From Nitrosospira multiformis (GTDB taxonomy: Bacteria; Pseudomonadota; Gammaproteobacteria; Burkholderiales; Nitrosomonadaceae): 64,000 nt of DNA. Where the stretch lies: NCBI RefSeq assembly GCF_003050865.1, contig NZ_QAOK01000001.1:124001-188000 (forward strand), read 5' to 3'. The notes under the pieces are model-generated. The model worked only from the letters and a program-made list of their open reading frames with translations. It made no database searches and was not told where the DNA came from. The first letter of the stretch is position 1, and each line of letters opens with the position of its first letter. Shown piece by piece: positions 27,042 to 36,118 of the stretch. The position numbers and the translations under genes are program-made.

Positions 27042-28136
27042 ATGGAGGTGGAGACCAAGGTTCCGTTCGAGATTTACTTTGGCGGCCCCGACCAGCCACC
27101 GGGCTATTTACGCGATGTATTGGCGGCGCACATCGCTACCGTCCCCGCCGGGGGAGCCATCGATTGGGTTACTTATTATTTCCGGGATATGCGCCTGGCG
27201 GAAGCACTTGTTCAAGCACACAGACGAGGGGTGAAAGTAACGGTGACCCTGGAAGGAAAGCCCCGGATTCCATATGCCAACGACGAAGTAATCACCCTGC
27301 TTTCCCAACCCGAGGGCCTCGGAAAAGCGCTGCGCATCATCCGTATTCCAGGCATTCCGGCCCCGGCGGGAAAATCGTGGAAACCGCAGTTGCACGAGAA
27401 ACTCTACTATTTTTCGCATCCTGCGCCTATCACCTTTATCGGCTCTTTCAACCCGTCAGGAAACATGCCGGACGAAAACCCGGAAATCATCCGCGAGTTG
27501 GGGGATCAGGACAGAGGACACAACGTGCTTGTCGGACTCGTCGATCCAATGGTGGTCGCGCAGTTGACGGCTCATGCCCGATGCTTGCACCGCATGCCCC
27601 CCGGCCTCCTGTACCGCTTCTCTGCCCGTGCAAATGAGACAATTTGTGGAAAGGACGCGACCATTTATTTCTGGCCCCGCATACATCCGCATCCGGTGGT
27701 GCAGCTCCTGGCCGGCGTGCGTGACGGGGCACGGGTGCGCGTTGTCGCATCCCACATCAGAACTGAACGCGCAGTTGAAGTCATGACGGCGCTTGCGCGG
27801 CGCGGAATAACGGTGCAGATTCTTGCCGAATCAACGTTGAGGCGCGTAACCGCAAAGGTGGAAAAGCGTTTTTCGGCAGCCAACGTGCAATTTTCACGTT
27901 TCCAGGATCCGGAGGATCTGCCGATGCATCTCAAGTTCGTACTGGTGGAGGATGGCGACCAGGTGTTCACCATTTTCGGCAGTTTCAACTGGACCAAGCC
28001 GTCATTCTGGCTCAATCATGAGATTGCCGTCATTTCCAGCAACTGCGGGCTTTTTCGAGCTTTTTCCGCGCGATGGGAAGTATTGAAAAACCAGACAAAC
28101 CCGAAAGCGGCAGATGGTCTAAAATGTCCTGATTGA
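27042..28136 (+). CDS. Phospholipase D-like protein in the polysaccharide locus
   Basis: 364 residues from ATG 27042; an upstream TTG at 26991 would add 17 residues and neither start has a clear ribosome site. Two PLD half-sites: LHEKLYYFS...GSFNPSG and MHLKFVLVE...GSFNWT. Both keep His-x-Lys and the later Gly-Ser-x-Asn, but the Asp of the HKD motif is Ser in the first and Glu in the second. The fold is PLD-like; the substrate may be a phosphodiester in a polymer or lipid, for example a transphosphatidylation linking glycan to lipid. No signal peptide seen. Confidence 0.78.
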   Translation: MEVETKVPFEIYFGGPDQPPGYLRDVLAAHIATVPAGGAIDWVTYYFRDMRLAEALVQAHRRGVKVTVTLEGKPRIPYANDEVITLLSQPEGLGKALRIIRIPGIPAPAGKSWKPQLHEKLYYFSHPAPITFIGSFNPSGNMPDENPEIIRELGDQDRGHNVLVGLVDPMVVAQLTAHARCLHRMPPGLLYRFSARANETICGKDATIYFWPRIHPHPVVQLLAGVRDGARVRVVASHIRTERAVEVMTALARRGITVQILAESTLRRVTAKVEKRFSAANVQFSRFQDPEDLPMHLKFVLVEDGDQVFTIFGSFNWTKPSFWLNHEIAVISSNCGLFRAFSARWEVLKNQTNPKAADGLKCPD

Positions 28137-28152
28137 ACTCTTAAAATAGCCT

Positions 28153-29565
28153 ATGGGAAATTCTGTTTCGACGCTTATCATTCCCGTGGAAAGCCAGGTC
28201 CGCGAACTGGATGCCAAAATCCTTCTTTCCTGCGTCGCGGCTGAGCGTGGCTTTCCCGTCATTATGGGTTCACGCGCATACGTCCACTTCGAACTGGCGT
28301 TGATTCCACGCGGCGTTTATCTTGCGAAGAGCATGCGCAGCCTGAGCAACACCATGTTCAGAATCGTGCGTCAGCTCGGTCATGAGATTGTTGCCTGGGA
28401 AGAAGAGGCTCTGGTGCACCCCCCGGCGGAGACCTATTTCACTCTCCGGCTTTCGCCAACGACGATAAAAAATGTGTCCCATGTATTCGCATGGGGGCAG
28501 GAAAATGTCGACCTGCTTCGGCAGTATCCGGCTTTACCTGCGAACATGCCGATCCACATCACGGGAAATCCCCGCGGCGACATCCTTCGAGCTGAAATGC
28601 GCCCCTACTTCGAGACGGAGGTGCAAAGACTGCGAAATCTGCACGGAAATTTCATTCTTATCAATACCAATTTCAGCGATGTAAATCCTTTTATCGGAAG
28701 TATCGGCCTGTTTCAGCCGGAGAAAAAGCGGGAGGGAAAAGCATGCCGCGGTCAATCGGGAATCGGGATGAGCCGTGCGTTTGCCGAAGGGCTGTGGGAT
28801 CACAAGCAGGCGATACTCAGAGATTTCACTCAGCTCATCCCGGCGCTAGAACGTGCATTTCCCGATCTCAACATCGTTGTTCGCCCTCATCCGAGCGAAA
28901 ACCACGAGATTTATCACGATATTGCCGCCCAGTGCGAGCGAGTGGCGGTAACAAGCGAAGGAAACGTGATTCCCTGGCTTCTCGCCGCAAAAACCATGGT
29001 GCACAATGGTTGCACGACCGGACTGGAAGCTTATGTTCTGGGAGTACCGGCAATATCCTACCTGGCCACGTTCAACGAGTATTATGACTATGATTTCCAG
29101 GGGCTACCCACCCGGCTAAGCCATCAGTGCTTCAATTTCGAGGAATTAAAGGATAGCTTGACCCGCATTCTTGCCGGCGAATTGGGTACTGCAGCGGGTG
29201 AAGAACGCGAGGCGCTGATTAAATACTATCTCGCAGCGCAGGATGGGCCGCTGGCCTGCGAACGCATCGTCGACATTCTCGAGGTGAGCGGCTATGGCCG
29301 ATCGAAACCGCCGGCAAAGCCTCTCCGGACTTATGCCCAAGGCTGGATGCTCGCTACGCTGAAGGCGATGGCGACCAAATTGAACATGCGGCGGCCGGGT
29401 CCCAACCGGCTTGCATACCACGATCACCGTTTTCCGCAGATTTCAGTGCCCGAGATCGAGCAGAGAATCGCTCGTTTCGGAAAATTACTGAATCGCTTCG
29501 GGACTATTCGCGTGGAGCAACACTCCAAGCATCTGTTCTGGATCAGGCGGTTGAATACCCAGTAG
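28153..29565 (+). CDS. Surface carbohydrate biosynthesis protein (GT-B type)
   Basis: 470 residues resembling the surface carbohydrate biosynthesis protein family (TIGR04396-like): start LIIPVESQVRELDAKILLS, GNPRGDIL, INTNFSDVNPF, VVRPHPSENHEIY, and the nucleotide-site-like MVHNGCTTGLEAYVLGVPAI. Such proteins accompany NeuB/CMP-sugar-acid genes, and the next two genes here are exactly that. It is therefore likely the transferase for the CMP-activated acid, which is inference. It is 16 nt after the PLD gene. Confidence 0.8.
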   Translation: MGNSVSTLIIPVESQVRELDAKILLSCVAAERGFPVIMGSRAYVHFELALIPRGVYLAKSMRSLSNTMFRIVRQLGHEIVAWEEEALVHPPAETYFTLRLSPTTIKNVSHVFAWGQENVDLLRQYPALPANMPIHITGNPRGDILRAEMRPYFETEVQRLRNLHGNFILINTNFSDVNPFIGSIGLFQPEKKREGKACRGQSGIGMSRAFAEGLWDHKQAILRDFTQLIPALERAFPDLNIVVRPHPSENHEIYHDIAAQCERVAVTSEGNVIPWLLAAKTMVHNGCTTGLEAYVLGVPAISYLATFNEYYDYDFQGLPTRLSHQCFNFEELKDSLTRILAGELGTAAGEEREALIKYYLAAQDGPLACERIVDILEVSGYGRSKPPAKPLRTYAQGWMLATLKAMATKLNMRRPGPNRLAYHDHRFPQISVPEIEQRIARFGKLLNRFGTIRVEQHSKHLFWIRRLNTQ

Positions 29566-29693
29566 CAGGTTTTTTTCGGAAAGCGGAGAAAAAGCGTCGT
29601 TTCGGAACAGAAAAGATGGCATTGAATGGACAGTCGCATTGCAGTTAAATTTTCGCCATCCCATCGCAGTATCTGTGTACAGGTCGAATACTT

Positions 29694-30572
29694 ATGAAAA
29701 CCCCATCAGTGGTAGCCGAGATCGGCTGTAATCATAAAGGCGATATCGAAATCGCCCGGGAAATGATAGGAATTGCCGCAACCTTCGCCAAATGCGATTT
29801 CGTCAAGTTTCAGAAACGCTCGAACCGTGAACTGCTCACCTCCGAAGAATATAATGCCCGGCATCCGAACCCGCAGCACAGTTATGGCAACAGCTACGGG
29901 GAGCATCGCGAGTTTCTGGAATTCGATGTGGACCAGCATCGGCTACTGCAGAAATGGTGTGAGGAGTTTGGAATAGGCTACTCCACATCAGTCTGGGATC
30001 TGACTTCGGCAAAGGAGATCGCCGGTCTCAACCCGGAATTCATCAAGATACCCTCGGCATGCAATCTGCATTTTCCGATGTTGGAGTATCTCGCAAAGAA
30101 CTATGGTGGGGAAATTCATATATCGCTCGGCATGACCACTCCCGCCGAGCAGGAGCAGATCGTGCAATTGATGGAGAAGCATGGAGTCGCCCCCAGGGTT
30201 GTGCTGTACGCCTGCACTTCCGGCTACCCCGTTCCTTTCGAGCAGGTCTGCCTGCTCGAGTTGCAGGCGCTGGAGGAGAGATTCGGGGCACGTATCAAGG
30301 AAATCGGCTTTTCAGGCCATCACCTTGGCATTGCGGTGGACATTGCCGCCCTCACATTGGGCGCCTCATGGATCGAGCGGCATTTTACGCTGGACAGAAC
30401 GTGGAAGGGCACTGACCATGCGGCCTCGCTGGAACCCGACGGGTTGCGGAGACTGGTCCGTGACGTCCGCGCGGCATCCAGGGCGCTTACTTTCAAGAAT
30501 GCGCCGATAGTGGAAATCGAAGTCGCACAGCGTAATAAGCTCAAACGTATCCAAGGGATTCACTTTCACTAG
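29694..30572 (+). CDS. NeuB-family synthase lacking the SAF domain
   Basis: 292 residues. TIM-barrel of the N-acetylneuraminate/nonulosonate synthase family: VVAEIGCNHKGD, FVKFQKRSN, GYSTSVWDL, EFIKIPSAC, ISLGMTTPAEQEQI, IGFSGHHLG and ERHFTLDRTWKGTDHAASLEP. It condenses phosphoenolpyruvate with an aldose (or aldose phosphate) to a 2-keto-3-deoxy acid. It stops right after the barrel (KRIQGIHFH) where NeuB proteins normally continue about 55 residues into an antifreeze-like SAF domain. Its stop overlaps the start of the next gene (TAGTG), so they are coupled. Confidence 0.88.
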   Translation: MKTPSVVAEIGCNHKGDIEIAREMIGIAATFAKCDFVKFQKRSNRELLTSEEYNARHPNPQHSYGNSYGEHREFLEFDVDQHRLLQKWCEEFGIGYSTSVWDLTSAKEIAGLNPEFIKIPSACNLHFPMLEYLAKNYGGEIHISLGMTTPAEQEQIVQLMEKHGVAPRVVLYACTSGYPVPFEQVCLLELQALEERFGARIKEIGFSGHHLGIAVDIAALTLGASWIERHFTLDRTWKGTDHAASLEPDGLRRLVRDVRAASRALTFKNAPIVEIEVAQRNKLKRIQGIHFH

Positions 30573-31774
30573 TGCGCTGGGTAGCTTTCATGCCTCTGCG
30601 CGCGCATTCGAAATCGATTATCGAAAAGAATGTGCGCAACATCGCGGGACGGCCGTTATTCGCATGGAGCCTGGAACAGGCGATCGCATCGCAGTGTTTC
30701 GATGATGTCTATGTTGCGACCGATTCTCCCAAGATCCGAAAAGCGGTATTGGAGGAATTTTCATCAGTGACGGTTCTGGAACGCTCTGCCGTAACCTCCA
30801 CGGACACGGCCAGTACAGAAAGCGCAATGCTCGAATTTCAACAGCAGATTCCCTTTGATGTCATGTGTCTTATCCAGGCGACCTCGCCGCTCACGCGGGC
30901 AGACGATTTTCGCTCCGCCAAGCATAAGTTCCTGGCAGAAAACCTTGATTCCCTTCTGACCGCTGTGCCTTCAAAGCGCTTTTTCTGGAGCGTACATGGC
31001 ACACCCGTCAACTACGACCCGATGCACCGACCAAGACGGCAGGACTTCGAAGGATACCTCATGGAGAATGGCGCTTTTTACCTGACGCGGAGGAAATTGC
31101 TGGAGGAATGCGGTTGCCGGCTAGGGGGGCGTATCGGTGTCCATGAAATGGCCGCCGAGAGCGCGGTCGAAATTGACGATGAAACTGACTGGATTGTTGT
31201 AGAACAACTCCTGCTCAAGCAGAAACGCCAGACGGTTAACGCCGTCGCGGCCGAAATCAAGGCGTTGGTGCTCGATGTAGATGGTACCCTGACCGACGGT
31301 GGAATGTATTACGGCCCCGACGGTGAAGCCCTAAAGAAATTCAACACCCGGGACGCGCACGGACTGAAACTGCTGCGGGAGAATGGCATCCGGGTCGGCG
31401 TCATCACCACTGAAACCAGCCCGTCAGTGGAGGCGCGGATGAGAAAACTCGGGATTGATGAATATTACCCTGGCGCCCGTGATAAATCAGCGCTTCTTCT
31501 GCAACTTGCAACACGCTGGTCGGTTTCATTGCAACACATCGCCTACATTGGCGACGATCTCTGCGACCTGGAATGCATGCGGCGGGTCGGTGCTGCGTTT
31601 TGTCCCGCGGACGCTGTTCCGGAAGTCATGCAGCAGGCACATCATGTCTGCGGGCATACCGGAGGGAATGGCGCAGTGCGGGAAGCCTGTGATCTCATTC
31701 TCAAAGCACGCACGTCAATGCTTGCCGCAGTCAGCGCATCACGCCCCGCCGCAACAGGCGCCATGAAACTTTAA
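30572..31774 (+). CDS. CMP-sugar-acid synthetase fused to KdsC-like phosphatase
   Basis: 400 residues from a GTG overlapping the NeuB stop. Residues 1-about 225 are an acylneuraminate cytidylyltransferase domain, with FMPLRAHSKSIIEKN replacing the usual IPARGGSKGIPxKN, and YVATDS and LIQATSPLTRADD. From about 228 a C0-type HAD phosphatase of the KdsC family begins: LDVDGTLTDGGMYY, FNTRDAHGLKLL, VGVITTETS, YIGDDLCDLECM. The pairing implies dephosphorylation of a phosphorylated sugar acid followed by CMP activation by one polypeptide. The last 44 bp overlap the convergent gene. Confidence 0.87.
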   Translation: MRWVAFMPLRAHSKSIIEKNVRNIAGRPLFAWSLEQAIASQCFDDVYVATDSPKIRKAVLEEFSSVTVLERSAVTSTDTASTESAMLEFQQQIPFDVMCLIQATSPLTRADDFRSAKHKFLAENLDSLLTAVPSKRFFWSVHGTPVNYDPMHRPRRQDFEGYLMENGAFYLTRRKLLEECGCRLGGRIGVHEMAAESAVEIDDETDWIVVEQLLLKQKRQTVNAVAAEIKALVLDVDGTLTDGGMYYGPDGEALKKFNTRDAHGLKLLRENGIRVGVITTETSPSVEARMRKLGIDEYYPGARDKSALLLQLATRWSVSLQHIAYIGDDLCDLECMRRVGAAFCPADAVPEVMQQAHHVCGHTGGNGAVREACDLILKARTSMLAAVSASRPAATGAMKL

Positions 31775-32717
31775 AACCCCACAACAGGGGATGGCGCCGT
31801 AGCATAGGGGTCACTTCGACGCGAACGCCGGTATGGCGCTCGATTTTCCAGGCGGCATAGCTGATGCTGTCATGAAAGGTAAAAGCCGCCTTCGACAGCC
31901 GCAGCACGGACAGGACTTTTCCCTGCCAACGCCGCAGCCGCCAGTGCCAAAGCGACTTCCGACGTTCTGCATCGCCTATCAGACATTCGTAACCTCCATC
32001 CGGCAGGGGCCTCAATTTTCCTGCCAGTGCCGGTATTGCGAGAGCAGTCAGGCGTGAATAGATCTCCAGGTCCATCTGCGCGAGCTGGCGCGCGCGGCCT
32101 GCTCTCTCGGGCCGCAATTCCGCAGCGTAAGTCTGGGTTAATCCATTGGTCCAGATCATTTCAGTGGTGGTCACTGTGGCCCCGGAACAATCGAGAGTGG
32201 GCAGGGTGGAGCCGAGAAAAGTGACGACCGCATGGGCCAAAGACTCCGAAATTCGCTTGCGAGCAGCTTCGTCGCGGGAAAATAATAGCCTCGAGGGCTG
32301 AGCAAAACGTGCCCAGAGATAAGGGTGGAACCAGCGGCGGGTCCCCTGCTCGAAGTCCGCCATTGAAACCACGGCATATTTGGCACGGAACGTTTTCTCC
32401 TCTTGGGACACCTCCAGATAAAAGACATTCGGAGGTAGCAATGCGTTGAAATAGCGCAGGTAGCGTTCCGGGTAAGCACTGCTGTAACTGCCCACGACCG
32501 CGTAAAAATCGACCACCCCATCCCCTATCTCACGCGCGCGCAGGCACGATCCATAAAGAAGCACAGCGTCGAGGGCTGAACCGAAGCGCAATTTCAACGC
32601 CTCTAGCAAAACGAGAAAATCCGCCGATACCGTATTTGAACTCAGTGCCGCCATCTCCGAAATCAAACCCTCTGGAAGCGGTGGATCCACTGTTGCAGGC
32701 CCTTGAAGCATACTCAT
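31731..32717 (-). CDS. Unknown protein with nucleotidyltransferase-like N-terminus
   Basis: 328 residues. I do not recognise the family with certainty. Residues about 50-75 read VLLYGSCLRAREIGDGVVDFY, which resembles the Gly-Ser ... Asp-x-Asp motif of Pol-beta-type nucleotidyltransferases, with the second acidic residue replaced by Tyr. The rest is Arg/Leu/Trp-rich and helical. The ATG overlaps the stop of the DAGK-type gene by 4 nt, so it is the last gene of the minus-strand lipid operon and probably works on the same lipid. No signal peptide or clear membrane span. Confidence 0.6.
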   Translation of the reverse strand: MSMLQGPATVDPPLPEGLISEMAALSSNTVSADFLVLLEALKLRFGSALDAVLLYGSCLRAREIGDGVVDFYAVVGSYSSAYPERYLRYFNALLPPNVFYLEVSQEEKTFRAKYAVVSMADFEQGTRRWFHPYLWARFAQPSRLLFSRDEAARKRISESLAHAVVTFLGSTLPTLDCSGATVTTTEMIWTNGLTQTYAAELRPERAGRARQLAQMDLEIYSRLTALAIPALAGKLRPLPDGGYECLIGDAERRKSLWHWRLRRWQGKVLSVLRLSKAAFTFHDSISYAAWKIERHTGVRVEVTPMLRRHPLLWGFKVSWRLLRRGVMR

Positions 32718-33730
32718 GATTTTGCGTTTGCGGCTGCCCTCTCCGCCACCAGAAAGGCGATCGGGCCAGCAGGCGTAATGCGCAAGGGTCCACTCTGGCT
32801 GTCCGCATGATAGGACTCGCCGTCGACGATGTAATCGTCATCGATCAGCAACTCCATCCCATCAGTGTTGTAGCTATGATAACCATCCTTGTCCCTGAGA
32901 TCGTTTCCACGCCCTATCAGCAACCGAAGCACGGAGCGCAGGGGAAGCTGCCGCTGCTGCCTGACGAATGTGACGTGCAGCGGCTCCGGTTGCTCGCCCC
33001 AGTACGGCCTCATGCCGAACAGCAGGCGGTCGAGAGTGCTGGCGAAAAGAAACGCGAAGGTTCCCTGGTGCTGGGGCAAGGTTTTCTCGGTAATGGTCAT
33101 TCGGACCGGCGCCCATGCTCCCTGACGCCGCCCAAGCAGAAAGCCTGCAACATAGCCGAAGGTAATAAGGGCAGAGTATATTTCTCCGGTAATACCCAAC
33201 CGCTTTATCCTGCTCTGAGAAAAGATCACAGCGCGGGCGATGAGTCCCACGCCGAAGAACATTCCATAAACCTTCCCTGCGCCGGACTGTTCTATGCAAA
33301 GGACATGACGCTTCACGAGTGCGAAGGGAAAACCTTTTTGAAAGCAGGCGCCCAGTTGCTGCAGGACGGATTCCGGGCTGCCGCTTATGCCGAGATCGAG
33401 CGCAGTCATGTTGGTTGTACCGCCCGGCACTATCGTCAGAACAGGCCACTTCGCCAAAGGCTGAGTGGCGAACAGATGGCACAGTACACCCTGCACTGTG
33501 CCGTCCCCGCCGATAATTACCAGCAGATCCGTACCAGCGTTCACGAACGCATCCACCGAGGCGCTGATTTCGTGTGCGTTCGTCACTTCCCTGCAGGCGC
33601 CGGAAATCTCGCCTGTGGCGCGCCGGATCGCCTCCTTCCGCTTGCGAATGCGCCCGCTGAGCGGATTGAAAAGCAATCCGACAGATCCTGTTCCGGACTT
33701 CAATCTATCAACCCGTGATCTTTCTGTCAT
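32714..33730 (-). CDS. Diacylglycerol/ceramide kinase-type lipid kinase
   Basis: 338 residues of the DAGK catalytic family (YegS/sphingosine-kinase-like). N-terminal LLFNPLSGRIRKR, ATP-binding IIGGDGTVQGVL, and VPGGTTNMTALDLG. The C-terminal beta-sandwich has VKRHVLCIE and MELLIDDDYIVDGE. It phosphorylates a lipid hydroxyl at the cytoplasmic membrane. It overlaps both neighbours by 4 nt (CDP-alcohol phosphotransferase upstream, nucleotidyltransferase-like downstream). In Caulobacter a DAGK-type enzyme (CpgB) is the ceramide kinase, so ceramide is a candidate substrate here; diacylglycerol is the alternative. Confidence 0.82.
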   Translation of the reverse strand: MTERSRVDRLKSGTGSVGLLFNPLSGRIRKRKEAIRRATGEISGACREVTNAHEISASVDAFVNAGTDLLVIIGGDGTVQGVLCHLFATQPLAKWPVLTIVPGGTTNMTALDLGISGSPESVLQQLGACFQKGFPFALVKRHVLCIEQSGAGKVYGMFFGVGLIARAVIFSQSRIKRLGITGEIYSALITFGYVAGFLLGRRQGAWAPVRMTITEKTLPQHQGTFAFLFASTLDRLLFGMRPYWGEQPEPLHVTFVRQQRQLPLRSVLRLLIGRGNDLRDKDGYHSYNTDGMELLIDDDYIVDGESYHADSQSGPLRITPAGPIAFLVAERAAANAKS

Positions 33731-34926
33731 CTACGTGATCTTAAAGGTACAAAAATACGAACGGCCAGCTTTCCTTCATCCTGCCCCGCAACGATCTCCT
33801 CAAACCAGGAATGCAAGGGTCCACGCGATCGTCGCGATAGCCATCCCATCACCACTCTCACTGAGAGAAAACCGGTCGAAAGCAGGTGCCAGATCACCAC
33901 GGACAAAAGCCCGATATCCGGCCTGCCCGCCAGCCAGCCAAGTGTCAGCAGAACCAGGTTGGGATTGCGGCGGGCAGTAATGAGCCGATTGAAGGAATCC
34001 AGTGGACGCCAGATGAAAATATCGAATAACGCGACCCAGAACTGGAATGCTCCCTCACACAGCCGCCCACCGATGTAACCGATAAGAATCAGCCCGAATA
34101 ATAGCGGCAGATGCGAGGATAAGGAATAGTCGGCGGACAGCCCCATGCCCCAGGCAATGTACCAGAGCGGTGGATGAATGATATCCAGGCCGTGGTCGAG
34201 CACATCACCCAAGCGGCTGGAGGTAACGGTTACCCGCGCCAGTTTGCCGTCGACGGTGTCCAGGAAGGTCATGAACCATCCCATCACCAGTCCCAATCCA
34301 TAGAAGCCGTACCAGAACGCAATCCCCGCCAGCACGGTAAACAAAAGACTGAGCAGTGTAATATGGTTAGGCTGCAAACCCGCACGTATGCAGAAGCGCA
34401 CTGCCCGAAATGCAGGCGCCGGCCACAGCCACTTTGTCACAAAATCCGTTACCCCTTTGTAAGACCGGTCGAATAGCTCTGACTCGAGATTACAGCGACT
34501 ATTCCTGCTGATCGGCAAAACGTAGGGAGCATCTCTTTTCTTGAGATTCTGGCGCAGGCTTGGCAGATCGAGGTCTTTCAACTCATAACGCAGCAAGGAA
34601 GAAAGGGTTTGCCCTTCTCCTCCGCGCGCAAATTCGTCAAACCCCTGTTGCACGTTCCCGCCGGAAATTCGCACTGCGACTGGCTCACCCTCCTCGCTGA
34701 CAAGCACAAGATCCGTTCTTGCTTTAATCAGGGCGCCCAGCACGATAGCGTCAAAAAGATAATCTCCGCGTAAAAGCAGTGCCGAGGCAGGGGCGGGAAT
34801 ACGTGCCGGATTGTCAACCCGCCTCGTCCCGCTAAATGCCTTTAACATGCGTTGCAGACGTTCCCGACCACTCAAGCCCCAGATATCGGTTTCGCTATCG
34901 CCAATGATATGGATATAAACAGGCAT
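33727..34926 (-). CDS. CDP-alcohol phosphatidyltransferase with nucleotidyltransferase-like N-domain
   Basis: 399 residues from ATG 34926 (GGCGGA upstream); a TTG at 34974 is less likely. Residues 1-about 115 resemble a degenerate NTP-transferase fold (VYIHIIGDSETDIWGLSGRERL, DYLFDAIVLGALI). From about 165 the membrane CDP-alcohol phosphotransferase domain begins (LQPNHITLLSLL), with the full signature DGKLAR(8)GDVLDHGLD. It joins an alcohol phosphate head group to a lipid or polyol with loss of CMP. The architecture recalls inositol-1-phosphate cytidylyltransferase/phosphotransferase fusions. First of three genes joined by 4-nt overlaps. Confidence 0.83.
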   Translation of the reverse strand: MPVYIHIIGDSETDIWGLSGRERLQRMLKAFSGTRRVDNPARIPAPASALLLRGDYLFDAIVLGALIKARTDLVLVSEEGEPVAVRISGGNVQQGFDEFARGGEGQTLSSLLRYELKDLDLPSLRQNLKKRDAPYVLPISRNSRCNLESELFDRSYKGVTDFVTKWLWPAPAFRAVRFCIRAGLQPNHITLLSLLFTVLAGIAFWYGFYGLGLVMGWFMTFLDTVDGKLARVTVTSSRLGDVLDHGLDIIHPPLWYIAWGMGLSADYSLSSHLPLLFGLILIGYIGGRLCEGAFQFWVALFDIFIWRPLDSFNRLITARRNPNLVLLTLGWLAGRPDIGLLSVVIWHLLSTGFLSVRVVMGWLSRRSRGPLHSWFEEIVAGQDEGKLAVRIFVPLRSRR

Positions 34927-35053
34927 CGACGAATCCGCCCGTTGCCCGATTATCTCTGTGCCTGGATTTGTCAAATTGATGGGTTTCGCAAGTCCTCCCG
35001 CAAGATTGCGGCAGGCATTCAGGTTAATAAAATCGGAACAAGTCAGAGGTTTG

Positions 35054-36118
35054 TTAAAAGATCCGCCGTAACCAGAAATAAGCCACGGCGATCAGCACCA
35101 CCCCTGGAAGAAGTGCGCTCAGCGCGGGATTCAAATGCAGCAACAAGCCCGCATTGGCAATGATCTGATCGAAGAGATAGACGCCGATTCCGAGCATCGA
35201 TGCGAGCACGAGCCTGTTCCCGAGGCCCGCCCGCACCGATCCAAAAACAAAGGGAATCGAAAGCAACAGCATCGCGATGGTCGTCAGGGCGCCACCCGCC
35301 TTGCCCCACAGGGCAAGCTCATAAGCATCCGACTCCTGCCCTGTGGCGCGCAGAAAATGCACATGTAAAAGTAACTCGGCGGGCGAGAGACTTTCCGGCG
35401 ATTTGGTCAATGTCGAGATATCCCCCTCCTTCAGGAAGGGTTCCCAGGGTACTGATTCTCTGGTTACGAGCTCCACGGCGTTACCGTTGAATGTCTTGAT
35501 GACGACGTCCCTCAACTCCCACAACCCCTCATTTATGATGTCAGCATGCCTGGCATACGTATACCGTAACAGGAAACCATTGTCGTCAAAATGCATTATT
35601 TCGATGTTCGCTGCCCTTCCCGCATACAGCATTTCTCCGATTCGCAGTATATTCCGCTCATCCCGCGTCCATATCCCTAATTGTTTGCCAAGCGCGGCGC
35701 TCTTCTCAAGCGCGGCTGCACGGGATGAAATGGCCTTCTGCTGAAATTGCGGCGCCACGAACTGATCCAGTGCAGTAATAAGCAGTAGAAGGGCCATTCC
35801 AACGGCAACCGGTGCAAGGCTGATGCCCAGAGGAGATACACCTGCTCCCCGTAACGCCGTGAGTTCCGATCCGACGGCAAGCCTTCCCAATGCAGTTACA
35901 TTGCCCATCAATGCGATGAAGGGCGCAAGTTGAATAAATCGTCGAGGCAGCAGTAGAGCCGTATAAAAAAATGCATCCTTGACGCTGTACGTGCCCTTTC
36001 CCACATCATCGAGCTGATCCAGCAAATCAAGAAAACCGAAGAGCGGCAGAAGCACCGCAGTAGCGATTCCCAAGCCCATCAAAACCTGGAGCGCAAGGTA
36101 GCGGTAAATTATCGTCAT
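35054..36118 (-). CDS. LptG-like permease (YjgP/YjgQ family)
   Basis: 354 residues from ATG 36118, overlapping the LptF-like stop by 4 nt. Six membrane segments in two groups of three flanking a periplasmic beta-jellyroll, the LptF/LptG architecture (PF03739): YRYLALQVLMGLGIATAVLLP, FIALMGNVTALGRLAVGSELTALRGAGVSP, and SIPFVFGSVRAGLGNRLV near the end. LptFG extract LPS from the inner membrane for the Lpt bridge. In this setting, between lipid-synthesis genes and without pepA, it may be a second copy serving another lipid. Confidence 0.85.
   Translation of the reverse strand: MTIIYRYLALQVLMGLGIATAVLLPLFGFLDLLDQLDDVGKGTYSVKDAFFYTALLLPRRFIQLAPFIALMGNVTALGRLAVGSELTALRGAGVSPLGISLAPVAVGMALLLLITALDQFVAPQFQQKAISSRAAALEKSAALGKQLGIWTRDERNILRIGEMLYAGRAANIEIMHFDDNGFLLRYTYARHADIINEGLWELRDVVIKTFNGNAVELVTRESVPWEPFLKEGDISTLTKSPESLSPAELLLHVHFLRATGQESDAYELALWGKAGGALTTIAMLLLSIPFVFGSVRAGLGNRLVLASMLGIGVYLFDQIIANAGLLLHLNPALSALLPGVVLIAVAYFWLRRIF

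Noticed and set aside
32807-33718. Long 303-residue plus-strand frame opposite the lipid kinase
   Set aside because: Shadow of a well-supported DAGK-type gene on the other strand; no family features.
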